From the NCBI GenBank assembly GCA_027919835.1, contig JANVFP010000053.1, positions 114,657 to 178,656 on the forward strand: DNA of 64,000 nucleotides. The letters run 5' to 3'. Numbering within the stretch: position 1 is the stretch's first letter; each line of letters opens with the position of its first letter. The position numbers and the translations under genes were made by a program. The notes under the pieces are model-generated. The model was given only the letters and a program-made list of their open reading frames with translations. It was not told where the DNA came from and made no database searches. Positions 1 through 12,122 of this stretch are shown here, piece by piece. This DNA is from Lentinula raphanica. Its lineage: Eukaryota; Basidiomycota; Agaricomycetes; Agaricales; Omphalotaceae.

Positions 1-1212
1 CGGCCACGTAGCCTTAAATATCCAGAAATTCCAACCATAATCTTCAGTTTTCGTAATAATTCTCCTCCAAAAAGATTTAATGTTGACTCAGGCGATATTT
101 CGTATCCAGAAACAACGCAAAAAGACTTTATCTTATCAATTTCCGTGACGTAATAGCCTTTTCCGTCGTTTACCAACTTCAAGTATCTACAATGACTCGT
201 CGATTTTTTGCCAACGATGTTAGGATTTCTTCTTCAAGATCACTGACAAGACCGACAACTTCCTTCGCATTCACCCTCACGCTACCCACCTTCTTACTCA
301 CCGCATACTCTTAAATGGGAACAAACACTCGCTTGGACCACTCTCCGCAATCCCAGACTCAAGCCCTGTTGCATGAAGTCGTATATTCTCGCAACTTGGT
401 GGCCACAGTGTACGTATTTTGCAGCTCTAAATCAACCCTTTGCTAAGCTTTTATGCCATGTTTGCCTTCTCCGACTGGGTTCTAGCCGCTGAAGCGCTGA
501 ATGCCAACGCAACGCCTCTAGTGTTCTTCCAACGATGAAAAGTCGTCGCTCGCATCGAACTCCTCCGCTTGGGCCATGGATAGTGGGACTTGACGATCTT
601 CATTGGAATATCTATCTCATGTTCGCCAACGCGTTAGACACAGCGAGGCCCATCGAAGCTAGCTCATGGAATATTCGTTACCGCCTGTCGCACGCATCAA
701 TTGGCAAGCCCTTTTTATTCCAACCTCTTCCGTCAAATCAAGGTGAACGATCTCATTTCCTTGTTGTTCAGCGTCGATGAAGCTATACTCAGTAGTCAAT
801 TTACCCAGCCCCGTCGATTTTCGAATGAAGGGGGATGACTCGGAGCTACCGCAGCAAACGTGATACAACATGTCATGGAAAAAACCAACTATCGCTTACC
901 ATCTTATGCAACAACCCGTCTCATCACTGCAAAACTACTGCAAGACTTTCACTCATTCCTGTCGGATGTATACCACGACCATGGAGAGATAAAATTGGTA
1001 AGAGTGAACATCATTTCTACATCACACAACTGTTCACAGTTATGATATGGTGTCCAGCATCATTGCCGTTTGATCAAAAGATCGAAAGATGAAATCGCCA
1101 TAGCTGTTCTGTCAAGAATCAAACCTCGCACTCATCCGGTCAACGTTTGCCTTTACAACGACGTTCTCGAAAGCCTTTCGAGAGGCGGATCGGACATTCA
1201 CTTCACTTGGCC
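1..1212. other. No convincing gene in the left edge region
   Basis: Several short open frames occur on both strands (for example + 459-539, 535-780 and 860-1045), but none has a recognisable motif, a consistent splice pattern or a paralogue elsewhere in the window. This may be the decayed flank of the transposase gene that follows, or the 3' part of a gene beginning outside the window. Confidence 0.4.
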
Positions 1213-1219
1213 TATAAAA
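1213..1219 (+). promoter_or_regulatory. TATA-like box upstream of transposase 1
   Basis: The string TATAAAA lies about 170 bp upstream of the first in-frame ATG of the transposase gene. The distance suits a TATA box plus a 5' leader of about 130 nt. This is positional inference only. Confidence 0.35.
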
Positions 1220-1381
1220 CAACATTAACCGTAACATTTCTCGTCTACTTTCTGAACGTACCATAACTATCAATAACCATCAATGTATATCTTTTTTGTC
1301 GTTGAGGTCTGTGACACTGATTTGCTATAACTTTAAGTGAAAGTCGGGATTGTCGCGGGCGCGCGGCGCTACCGGTCCTAT

Positions 1382-4300
1382 ATGATCAAAACGAATAAGC
1401 GCGCGCTTATGAGATGCTCCTCTTCCGCTATGGCTTCCAAGGGAAGACAGAAGCGAAGCCATCTACAATTACTACAACAACAATACCAATCATTAGCGTC
1501 TGACTCACCTGATGCTTCTCCTGCCATCCCCACACACTCCTCCCTCTCGCAGAGAAACTCCAGCACACAACCTCTTTTTACTTCCAACGTTACACCAAGC
1601 ACCAGTCCAAATGTCAACGAGGCAGGACTGGCCGAACCTCCTGGAGAACTGGATAGCATGATTGTGGATAGCGACGCTACTCTCTCATCCAGTTTATTTC
1701 CCAGCCAGAATGTCGACGAGGCACACAGAGAATCAATGTCGGATAGCATGGTTTTAGATAGCGTAGCCTCCGCTTTGGTTCCTGAAGAACAGGATGAGTT
1801 GACTCGCTTCACTCAACTGCTTGTGAATAATATGGTGTTTCAATACTTTCTTATACAACATTTCATGTGGAGCTGATCCCTTTCTCCAGGTCGATCGTAT
1901 AGCTTCTGGATATACAGAAGACACCGAATCTGATCGAGTCATTGTGCCGCGCTTCAAACATGCAGGAGTTCGAGCGTGTTTCAAAGCTAGTCAGTTGAAA
2001 AAGGATGTAGAAGATTGCATTCGACTCCTCCAGAACCTGTCGCCGGCTAGTGACCAGTCCGAAATAAGCTTGATGCTCTCTGCGATTGAAGCAAGAGTTG
2101 GCTTAGACAAAGAAGATGCCCGACGTATCACTAGACCGGAGGCAAGTGTGGCCTTGGAAGAAGTTGAAGCATTGATACAAAGAGTTGAATCTTCACTCAC
2201 GGGCTGGCGCACCTATTATCCTAATCGCTATCCAATATGTGTAGATAATGGTAGAGTAAAATGCTCTCTTGTTCGGCGTCTACTGACAAATCCATCCCTA
2301 GAATCAGCGTTCACTGATCCCAGCACGGGTTGCCTTGCGCCAGCGTTGATGGCTTATAGTCTTGTCCTTTCACAACGTATCTTCTCCGGGGCAAGCGAAC
2401 GTAGTTCAAATGCTACGTTGCAGACTATGCGCTTGTATGGATCAGCGATGACTGCTCTTGGTGGTCAGCCGAACTTCTTCCAAGAGCGTGCGCTCAATGC
2501 GATTCCTATGCAAGTTGAAACTGTAGAACATCGATTTAACCTTGGATTCGAGACCATCTACTACGCTGTTTGTCCCAAATGTAACTTTCTATATGAACCC
2601 CTCAGTTCTTCAACGTCAACAAACGTCACATACCCAGCAGCTTGCAGCAACCAATCCCCTCCTTCATCTAACTCTTGTCATACGCCACTCCTAGATGAAC
2701 ATGGTAAACCACTGAAAGGATACGAGTACTACCCATTCCATCAGTGGTTTGCCAAGTTTATTGCGCAGCCCAACATTCAGCAATACGCTAAATCCTTCTG
2801 CGAGGAAGTTTGCAACAACCCTGTCGCTCCATCCGACAAGGTTCACACTTGGGATGGTGACATTTATCGAACCTTGCTAGGTCCAGACGGGAAACTGTTC
2901 GTAGATGGAGGGGAAGAAGGGAGATTCCTATTCATCCTGCACGTAGATTTCTTCCAATCCGAAGGAACTACAGGCCGAGGGAAGGCCCGCTCTACAGGGA
3001 TTGCGTCGTTGAGGTGTCTCAACTTGCCCTTACATTTACGAGACGATGTCAGCAACGTCTATATTCCTGGTTTTTGGCGGGGCCCAAAGGAACCATCTTC
3101 ACCGGATGCCCAGTTAGCTCATTTGCTGGAACCACTAATGTCGGATATGGAAAAAGCTTATACCCGCGGTATCGAATGCCATGGCAGCGCGGCTCCTGAT
3201 ACACCAAGTATTCCTGGAGGCACAAGGGTCTTTCGATGCATGATTGCGGGGTCATGTTCAGATTTAAAAGCATCTCGGCCCCACACAGGGTTGCTTGACG
3301 TCAATTCACATCATCTTTGCTTTACCTGCTTCGGCCCCTTTCATCAGGAATCCATATTGCGAACTGACCATGAGCAATGGACCGGTGTCGACGATGATTT
3401 TCTGCGTCAAGGCATGCAGAAATGGAGAAACGCCGAGTCGCAAAAAGAACGGGATATCGTTGAGAATTATTACGGTACCAGACGCACTGCACTGGAAATC
3501 CTGCCGTACTTTAGATTCTCCACCCAGGTCATTGGTGATCCCATGCATGCCTTTTATCATCGCATTGTCCACCTCTTCTTTCGAAATGCTTTACGCTTGA
3601 CCACAGTTGATCCTACTGTACAACCTCCTCACATCTCCGATATTGCTTTCTATCACGACTTCACTCCTCCACCGCATCCTAACCCGACGAAAATCGACGA
3701 GTCATCCAATAGTGATGAATTCTTGGCACATCTGGAATGGGATGATCTCACGTTGGCTGAGAAACAAGTTAGGTTCTCGCGGATTCATGATTGGCTGGTA
3801 CCCACAATGGAGAACGATATCAAAGCTCGAGCAGATGTTGTTAAAGGCCACCAGCTCCTTTCTCAGAGTCGACCATCTGGAACAGCAAAGAAGGAGCTGT
3901 TAAAACAGCTGAATGATCTTCGCTGGCACTCGTTGATATACATCTGCAACGATTTATGGATCGAGCCCCTCAGAGATATGCTTGATGGTGTCGAAATTGC
4001 TAGGAAATCGGTGACACGAAAGGCAATGGCTGAGTCATTGCTGCGATGGGTGAGTTCCAGGTTTACTTCTTCGAATGAACACTACTCATTTCCGAGCCAT
4101 TAAGCGCAAACATGACGTCTGTGAGGAGTCCAGATTCGTATGGCCTCACTTCACGATGGAAGAGCGTTCCAGTCCAAGAGCACCTTGGGCTCCTCCAGCT
4201 TCGATCTCTGATCCTAATGCAGATATACAATACGTTCAACTTCTAGATCCAGAACGTAGAGCTGCTATGCAGGAATTGGCCATCGCCATGAACTACGAGT

Positions 4301-5859
4301 CTGCTGTCCGTGTTGGCCATATACACCGCTTCCTCTGCCAATCTCTAGAAAATCAGGACAAGTTGCAAAAGAACCTAGAGACCACCACGTTACACGCTCT
4401 TAAATATGTTTGCTTAGATATCAATCGAATACCTCTGAAACCTGTATCGGGCAACGTCACGAAGGCAATGTTGATTGAGCAACTTGTCCATTGGGTACGT
4501 GCCGTTGTCTATGAGCGTGTTCATCAAAATCATCATATTCCATCAGCGTCTCCAAAAACCAACTAATCCCTTGGAATGGCCGGAAATACACGCCGGCGGC
4601 GTACTCCTCCAAGTCCATAAGTGCATCTGTGAGGTGATAGTCCCATCATGGATTTCCAAACCTCCATTCGACTCGGGCTTGAAATCTGGAGGCACTTTGA
4701 AAGCTGATAACTGGCGGATGATCATCTGGCTGTATCTGCCCCTCGCGCTTCTCAGTCTTTGGAATGAGGACTCTCCTTTGAGAGCTACTAATTTTGCTAA
4801 CATGGCGGATGTACTCAATACTGCCATGCATCTGACTTGCGCCTCAATCTTGATGTCCAAACGAACCGTGTCTTTGGAGAGAAGAGAGTTATTTCTCTGG
4901 CACTACAAGGCCCACATAGATGGATTGAAAAAGAATTTTCCAGGATTTGGGGTCCCATCACATCATGTCGGATTTCATGTCTATGATTTCATCCGCCTCT
5001 TCAGTTCTGTGCAAAATTTCTGGTGCTTTCCTGGAGAGCGTCTCATAGGAGAGCTGCAGCAAGTCCCAAGAAATTATAGGCCTGGTATATCTTTCCACTT
5101 TGGTAATCAAGGCAGCCAATATCAACGATGATTTTTACTAGGTCAATTTGAAATAACTCTCCTCCATTCATACAACAAAGGGGTAGGACTACGGCGATGG
5201 CTAATGCGTTCAGATCACACACCGCTGCTGAAACAATGTCATGACATCCTCGACAAAGCTTACAACTTTCGTTCCTCTCACGAGCATGGCTCGTTCACTA
5301 CCACGGCAGTCCCGCAAAATACGAAGTTCCCTCATGACCTCGCTCGAATACTTGGAACCAACGATCAGCAAATTGTTCAATTATATAAACGTATAGAAGT
5401 TCAACGCCAGTCATTTACTGTCATGGGCGCACCCGGACAGGGTAACAGCATTGTCTGTTTTCGCTTGCTTGATGATAGCAAGGATTGGAAAGTTGGACAG
5501 ATCAAATATATTTTTCAGCGAAAAGGTGGCCCCATCCAGCTTGCAATAAGACAAAACCTGGAATCGCAGTCACGAAGCAGATCTTGGAAAGATCCATTCA
5601 GAGCTTGGTGGGCCGGGGGTTTCGAAGCAAAGACTGTATCGAACTCTCTGGCCGAAGATCTCACAATTGTGGATTGGGCCCAAATAGTTGGACATGCAGC
5701 AAGATGGAATCTTGCGGGAGGAATATCTGTTGTAGTCAGCTTGTCACAGGTGAGTATCCTAGCGGCTGCTTCTGTGTTGCTATAATGCTGATCAAGAGGC
5801 GTCTGAAGGAGTAGAGTCTGTTTATATATGTGCAGCAAGCTGAGGTCGAGGTGTTTTAG
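1382..5859 (+). CDS. Tnp2-like (CACTA/EnSpm-type) transposase, copy 1, apparently intact
   Basis: This is probably a DDE transposase of the Tnp2-like group, acting in the nucleus on the element ends. Exons are 1382-1834, 1890-4049, 4105-4494, 4547-5084 and 5142-5785 (introns 52-57 nt); all frames join without a stop, giving about 1,394 aa. An alternative 3' splice at 5751-5835 would end the protein at 5859. Visible features, in order: a Ser/Thr/Gln-rich N-terminus; a zinc-knuckle-like CPKC...C...C block (near 2573-2680); an acidic EEGRFLFILHVDFF stretch; GLLDVNSHHLCFTC; and the DPMHAFYHRIVHLFF segment that carries a putative catalytic Asp. Intron positions 2-4 match transposase copy 2 exactly, so the model is mutually supported. 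The start is the first in-frame ATG; 1430 is an alternative. It lies tail-to-tail with the family-X gene. Family assignment is from remembered motifs, and no terminal repeats were identified. Confidence 0.82.
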
Positions 5860-6137
5860 ATACTAGTCGTAGGCCGTGTGATATTTATATGATGATTCGA
5901 GCTTTCATAGATAGAAATGCGAACAAGTGTGCGGAGAAATGGTCCTGACGAATTGAAACACTGATATAATCATGCACGAATATGTACACAACTCCTTTCC
6001 CAGAGCAAACATACAGCGAACATACTGCTTTATTATGAAGCAAAAATACAGTTATTACTCATGATACAGTCCTTGTCCTTGAAGAGTAGCCTATGGTACG
6101 ATTCAGCGAGATAGCGACGAAAGCAGGATGCATTAAT

Positions 6138-9125
6138 TTATGACATATAATGTGGTAGTATAGCTGGTCGATGAAATGTTTTGAGAAAAGTCCTCACATA
6201 ATAGTTCGCCAGTGCTGCTTCAACATCTCGGAGGGGGGTAAGATTAGACTCCTCAACCGCTGGAAATTCGTTGACCAACTCAGAAGGCTTTGCTCCTGGC
6301 CAGGACCGTACCACTTGGTGGAACGCCTTCAGAAATGGGATTCGGGGTAGAATGGTTTGAGGGTATTTATCACATGAAGAAAGACCTGGGCAGGTAGTAT
6401 CAGGACGAAAAGCTAGGCCAGGCCAACACTGACTGAGGACCACCTCTCTTTCCATCCATTTGTGGCGAAGTTGTTCTCCATATTCACTGGCTCCAACTGG
6501 TTCCGGAAGCAATTCACGATCGAGCATGATGAACTCTAACCGAAAATTGATCTCGTACAACTCCCAGACGGCAGCCTTAACAACATCTGGCTCGGGCATG
6601 CCATTATTCAGCACAAGGACTGGGGCACCTTTCCAGAGCGCAGGAGCAGAGGCGATATTTGAGTCGTCGAAGTCAATACCATACTGTTGAGAATCTTTCA
6701 CTACCTCTTTCAGTTCAAGTGGTATCTCGGCTCGGCCCTTCGAATTCGCCGATTGATTCTCATCCATAGCATACAGCATTTTTCGCCACTCCTTGTTAGT
6801 GTAGAATTTGCCTCGATTGGGCAAGCTAAGACGCCATAGAAAGAGAGGCCGAATTCGGAGCCACATCATGAAGAGAGAAGTGCGAAAGGTATTGGATGGG
6901 GAAATGAACAGCGCAGGATCTAGAAGCGGACTTTCACGTAAAGAAGGCCCTGATCGACGATGCAGTTCCTTGAGTCGAGTTTGAGCTTCATCCCAAAGCG
7001 TCAAACGGCGAGGGAAGAGTTCATGTGAGATTTTCAGAAAACGATTCCGTTCTTCCTGAGTCTCAGATAGTGCATGGCCTTGTAGGTTATGAGTGACAAC
7101 AATGTCTTCTAAAAAGACCTGACTCACTGAATTTCTGCCTTTTCGTCGATGGAGGCAACGAAATTGTATCACAAGCGGTAACGTCGACGAACTCAAGGTC
7201 CTTCGGTCTTGCTCGTAGTGCTGCTGTAGACGCAGTGCATGTAACAGATGCAACTGGGCTGGGGAAGTGAGGTGCATAGATATTCGTGGAGGTAACACCC
7301 CCAATTAGTGCTGTCGCAAATTGTTCATGAACGAAAGATGCCATTTTTATGTACCGCAACGATGAACCTGGAAGACCGCCATAGATGATTGGATGAGCAG
7401 GCTCGTTGTCAGCAACATCCAGCCACTCAGAAGAATCACGAAAAGGTAATTTATGATCCCAAGTTTCGTCTAAAGGGGCCACGTCTTTGATGATCTTTGT
7501 ATAATCTCTGGTTTCAAGGGGCCGTACCAGCCAAACAGGTATGCCGGTGCGATACAGATCAGCGGCAGTGTCAAGATTGTCGGTGAAAGCTCCGATAATG
7601 TCGTGCTCCGTTTCATACTTGGCGTCGACATTAGTGTACCGCGGTGCCCAGAATACCAGCCACTTCCAGCGAGCGTATGTTTCAAGAAAAACTCGCTGAG
7701 TGAAGGCAAGTTGCAAGAATACATGGAACCGAGAGCCTGGCACTGAAAGACGTTCGACCAAGTTGCGTAGACGGGTCTGAGCCTGTTCCAGGAAGGGATC
7801 ATTTTTTATGGCATCAGGTAGAATTTGGAGATCCTTGAAAAGATGTTCGCACATGTTGCTTACACGTTCTGCAACAACTGTGTCAAGCGAGCCAATTCCT
7901 CTAAGGCCAGGACTAGTGTTCAGCAAAAAGTCAGAGGGAGCTGGCTGATACCAAGCGTGATGAAGGGGATGTGCGGAATCATGAGAAGGATATGGGATCA
8001 CCGCTAGGTGAGCGATAGATAGATGGAATGGCTGAGGCCAGTATAAAGGGTCATCCTTGGCAAAGTTATTTGCTTGCCGCATGCGTGTCTCGCACTTTGG
8101 CACGGGGGCATGGACGAAATCCATATTGGGCGTTGTAATCAGCAAACAACTGTTTGGCAAGACTGCTGCGGCTCGCGCATCAAAGGACCGTAATGCTATA
8201 ATCAACATAGGGTGTCAGCTATGGATGTTTTCGGATTTGAGGAAGATTAAGAAAGAACGAACTTGAAAGGGATAGCTCAATTGAATCAGGCTTTTTAGCC
8301 AAGGATGACCCATCCGTAAGACGGGACGCACGGATAGGATGGGGGAATGAATTTGGCGGAACTTGAGTGGGCGAAATAGGCGCGAGAGGGAGAGAGGCCG
8401 TGTCGACGAGTTTTTCAGCTCTCCGTCGTGCTGCATATTGGGCGAGCGAAGAACGCTTCTTCGGAGATTTCGATGTTTCTTCCACCGCGGGAGACGTGGA
8501 AGGAACAATAGTTAGTGGTGCATCGGAGGAAGATAATGCTATAATGTGAAGCAATTGTTAGCAATCGGAAATTCAAGTTGAAGCGGACTTTGAACGAACT
8601 AGATGAGGATGGCTCGATTGAGTCGGACTCTATCGACGAGTCATTTTCGATCGACGAGTCATTTTCTATCGACGAGTCGGATTCTATCGACGAGTCGGAT
8701 TCTGACGAGTCGGACTCTAACGACGGGGGTTTTTTCGACGCGGTCATTCGAGATATCTTTTTGTTCCTCAATGACAGAGGTAGTGGATCGGAATCTGAGT
8801 CAGAATAGAGATGGGCATGCCTACGGTTCCAGACTCGGGGTTGTCGTGGGCGTAGGCGTTTAGAAGATGTAGAAGGGACAGCAGACGTTGAAGAGCCAGG
8901 CAAAGATGATTTGGTGATTTTGTCGTTGATGAACTGGAGCAAAGGTTCTACATCTGCGCCTTTCTCTAAGTCTATGATTTGGTCCAGCGTGGGGCGCCAG
9001 TGCGCATCTTCGTACTCGTCTCCAAACAAATTCTCCAATCTGTCCAACACGTCCGCATGCGTTACAGACGACTTCAGCAAGAAAGCCTTCACAGCTGCCC
9101 ATCCTTGACTTTCCAGTGATCCCAT
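6138..9125 (-). CDS. Family X: four-exon protein of unknown function, intact copy
   Basis: I do not recognise the function. Coding exons on the minus strand are 9125-8600, 8538-8263, 8195-7128 and 7078-6138; introns of 61, 67 and 49 nt join in frame to about 936 aa. The N-terminal about 75 residues look globular, followed by an extremely Ser/Asp/Glu-rich low-complexity tract (repeats of SSIES/SSIEN), then a basic Pro/Ser-rich exon and a large, mostly globular C-terminal half with segments such as KNDPFLEQAQTRLRNLVERL, YARWKWLVFWAPRY and VVKAAVWELYEINFRLEF. The last segment resembles a motif I recall from uncharacterised Agaricomycete proteins. Introns 1 and 2 start with the same GTTCGTTC and end at the same TATAGCATTA junction. 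The gene sits tail-to-tail with transposase 1, and an unusual hairpin array lies directly upstream. Degraded paralogues occur at 28.0-29.9, 34.25-34.76 and 44.2-44.3 kb. Confidence 0.72.
8615..8722 (-). repeat. Ser/Asp-rich coding minisatellite in family X exon 1
   Basis: Imperfect tandem copies of a CGACGAGTC-containing motif of about 18-24 bp (for example CGACGAGTCATTTTC and CGACGAGTCGGATTC on the plus strand). They encode an acidic serine repeat (SSIESDSSIEN) in the family X protein. The tract stays in frame. Confidence 0.7.
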
Positions 9126-10560
9126 GTTGATTCAACCTTTTCTAGATTCCTAGGTGAAGGTGTCTGTGAGCGGCCGTCCAGCGTCGTTGGCGATTGAAGT
9201 TTAAGATAGAAATACAGAGGATTAAGTGAGGCAATGGTCTAGGCAGTAGCAAGAGCTACCCACTACAAAAGGACAATGCCAATTGTAACGCGAAAGATCA
9301 AAGACCAATCGCGAAGAACGTTGAGGATGGTGAACATCGAACTTGAGAGAAAAAATCTCGAGTCTAAGCGCCAATCCTTTCAAGTTTAGGCGCTCAGATG
9401 ACTAAGCATTTCGACTTGGCCTTTTTTCCAATCATCGCACTTCAATCCTTCTCCATCTCCTTGCTAGGTAGGCTTCAGCCTTCCGTTCAATAGACAGGCT
9501 TTTGGCCTCTCTTTTCGTGTAGCTTGGACGCCTTCGCTCGCTTTCTCGTGATAGCTCTTAATTCGTACATCGTGTGGCAGTTCAAGCTTTTGGCAAGCTT
9601 CAACTTGAAGTACCTCCTCTGCTGAGTCTCGGTGACAGTCTGACTCTGTCCTATCTATCTCTGTGATCTGAGTACGTTGTTTTTCACGACTACTATACGC
9701 TAAGTCTTCCTCTGACCTTCTCGTCGTTTATCCACTCATCAGGTTAGACTTGTGATTCTTTCAACGCTCATTTGGAAGTTGGCTACAGTCTTCTGTTTTA
9801 TAGATGGGTTTCGGCCTTTCTAGTTGTGTGGTTGAACGTTGCTTTCATTCATGCCCTATCTCTCTGTTTACGCTAGGTACATCGAATGTTATGCGTCATC
9901 GAACATAACAAGTAATTATAACTAAATATCCTCGTCTGCTAGGCTTTGGGGGCTTCTTTGGATAGGTTGGTTTCGGCCTCTCATCTATCTATGCGATTTA
10001 GCTAGGCTCATTTCCATACGAGTTCCGAACAGCCCTCGAACGCTATCCACTGAGTTGAACGAAGTCCGCAGTTTCGTCGCCTTCGGTCTTACGACCGATA
10101 TGATTTGACGATGTCCTTTCATGCGGTCTTGGCTCCTTCGTTTGGGCTTTTCGTGGCCCTCGAATGCTAGACCTTGCTCGTCAGCTTGTCTTTCCGGTCT
10201 TCTGTCGGATAGGTAGGCTTCGGCCTCTTATCTATCTATGCGATTTGGTTAGGTTCATTTCCGTACGAGTTTTAGATGGCCCCGGATAGGTAGGCTTCGG
10301 CCTCTTATCTATCTATGCGATTTGGTTAGGTTCATTTCCGTACGAGTTTTAGATGGCCCTCGTGAGTTGAAATCTATTTCGTTGGCTACGGTCTTCTAGT
10401 ATGTAGGCTACCAATGATTGGTCCTGTCCTTTCTACCGGTATGATTTGGCAATGTCCCTTCATGCCTTAGCTCTTTCGTTGGGCTTTTCATGGCCCTCGA
10501 ATGCTAGACGTTGCTCGTCAGCTTGTCTTTATGGTCTTCTGTCCGTTTGTATCGCCTCGA
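9126..10560 (+). repeat. Hairpin-rich array upstream of family X, copy 1
   Basis: Non-coding repeat starting directly upstream of the family-X start codon. The first about 330 bp (shared core GGTGAAGGTGT..GTGAGCGGCC, then GAAAGATCAAAGACCAAT..GCGAA) recur at 27.2-28.0 kb (inverted), 34.77 and 44.33 kb. From about 9450 it becomes a degenerate array containing many short palindromes of the type AGGC-TTCG-GCCT or AGGC-TTTTG-GCCT. A 77-bp unit beginning GGATAGGTAGGCTTCGG is repeated almost perfectly at 10207 and 10284. No protein-coding signal is visible. Possible roles are a long 5' leader or promoter of family X, a divergent structured RNA, or sub-terminal repeats of a transposon. Confidence 0.75.
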
Positions 10561-10877
10561 TGGCATCTACTTCAACAGTGGCACGACCTTAAATCTAATA
10601 TCATAGTCTGCAAAAGTTGTGGGTTTTACAGAACTGTGCTGAACTGTGTGAACAAAATCATAGCCATTCCGGCGAGTGATAGTGCTGCGAGTGGCGCAAA
10701 TACTAGGAGGGAAGGAAGGAAAGAAAGAAAGACACGGCGCCATCTGAAGATGGGGACCCACGGGCCACTGAGGAACTCCAGCGAGTGCCACAAGTGCTAT
10801 TTAGTGACCTGACCGGATCAAAGATATGATTATGATGTCGATTTTGACGCTCGAAAAGCGCTTTCTTTTCTGCAACC

Positions 10878-11923
10878 ATGAGCACTGAAGCTGAAGTGTG
10901 GATCATGAAATCTGCCAGTGTAAGCACATTCACCAATCATATATACCCAGGCGAGTACTCAAATTTGGTTTAGGATCTCGTGAATCAAATTATCCGAGAA
11001 TCTTTTGCGGTTGTCGCGTGCAGTCATATTCAAGACTTGGAACCCGTATCCCAAATGACTCTAGAACAGTTTCGCGCCAATCGTGAGCTGGGTCCAACCT
11101 TGAACGATGCAAGATTGGATACATCTGGCGAAACTTTGGAGCAGCTGAAAGGATCCTTTTGGAACCAAGCTTTGATATATGAACTAGCGCAACGTGCCCG
11201 GACAATCAGTGAATCGTCAGCAAGCGGTTATGGATTTCTTATTGGCACGGTCAATTGGGATGGCCTTTGTACCGATAGAATCCATAGAATTCTACGAGAA
11301 ATTCACCAATGCCGAACTCCCGGGCCAGTAAAGGGAGCTAGTTTGGAAAAGGGTCTGCGGAGCGTCAGGCTCTGGGTGAGTTTTATTATACTACAGTTTA
11401 TCATTCTAGATTAGACCTAACAATGAGTTCTCAGAAATTCAAACGCAGGCAAAGCATTGCAACGTTAGAGCAAGGGGAGTGCCGGGATAAGGGGGACGTA
11501 GAAGGGGAACATATATGGCGCTTTATTTTATATGCAGTTACGAGTCTTCAGGTGGATGGAATGTCAGATGAAGAGGATGGCGAGGAAAGTGGCCAAGCGG
11601 TCAAGCTAGTTCTCGAAGTTGGGTTCAGGCGTGAAGAATTTCGAACGCTCTTTCGTTCAATAGACATCCGACCGGGAGTGTCGAGAAGTCAGGGCGGAAG
11701 AAGATTCAAGAAGAGGATAGAGATTTCAAAAAAGGCTGAGCGCCAACCTCCCAGGGGCATTCCCTCTCCGTTTCTGACTCCTAGATTTCGAGAAGGCCAT
11801 AGCAAACCATCACAGGATCTTTATCTAGAAGAGGACCTGCTCAGGTCCGTCAATCATTCACATTTCTCCTTAATTGCATATTCACAGAATGTTAGGACGA
11901 TCCGATACTTCCAGTCAAAGTGA
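10878..11923 (+). CDS. SDEE/WRHP-family protein, copy 1
   Basis: Hypothetical protein, paralogous to the genes at 12123-13471 and 46752-47575. Proposed exons are 10878-10919, 10974-11375 and 11435-11923, with introns of 54 and 59 nt in phase 0, giving about 310 aa. The first exon is short (MSTEAEVWIMKSAS) and therefore less certain. Shared features are the RLDTSGETLEQL...W...L block, the splice site followed by KF(x)RR, the acidic GMSDEEDGEESGQ stretch and a terminal PSPFLTPRFREGH-like tail. This copy has FRREEFRTLFRSID where the others have WRHP...F...ID. It converges on copy 2, with about 200 bp between the stop codons. I know of no assigned function; similar proteins occur in repeat-rich Agaricomycete regions, which is recollection rather than a search. 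Confidence 0.55.
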
Positions 11924-12122
11924 TTACAGCTTCATCTACAATCATAATATACAACACAAACCTTCTTTTAGTACATATATGGACGTCGATGACAATCAAG
12001 TTTTTCCGTATTACGTTGATGCCCTTGTCCATGCTATCAAGAAAGCTCGAGATCCTTCTGAACTTCCAGCGTTCCTCTTCGCCGACCACGAACGTCAACA
12101 TCGTAAACATAAAGTATGGATA

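Noticed and set aside
535..1092. Short plus-strand open frames near the left edge as genes
   Set aside because: No motif, no splice-compatible neighbours, no paralogue in the window; length is compatible with chance.
8578..8808. Plus-strand Ser/Asp-rich frame opposite family X
   Set aside because: It is the complementary reading of the Ser/Asp minisatellite in family X exon 1; the minus strand has the complete spliced gene.
9126..10560. Hairpin array as an LTR or a tRNA-derived SINE
   Set aside because: No recognisable TG...CA ends with primer-binding site, no A/B box pair and no poly-A or retroelement genes nearby.
1250..10600. Terminal inverted repeats (CACTA...TAGTG) bounding transposase 1 and family X as one element
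   Set aside because: CACTA-like words occur (for example CCCACTACAAAAGG near 9260) but no matching inverted partner was found at the left side by eye.
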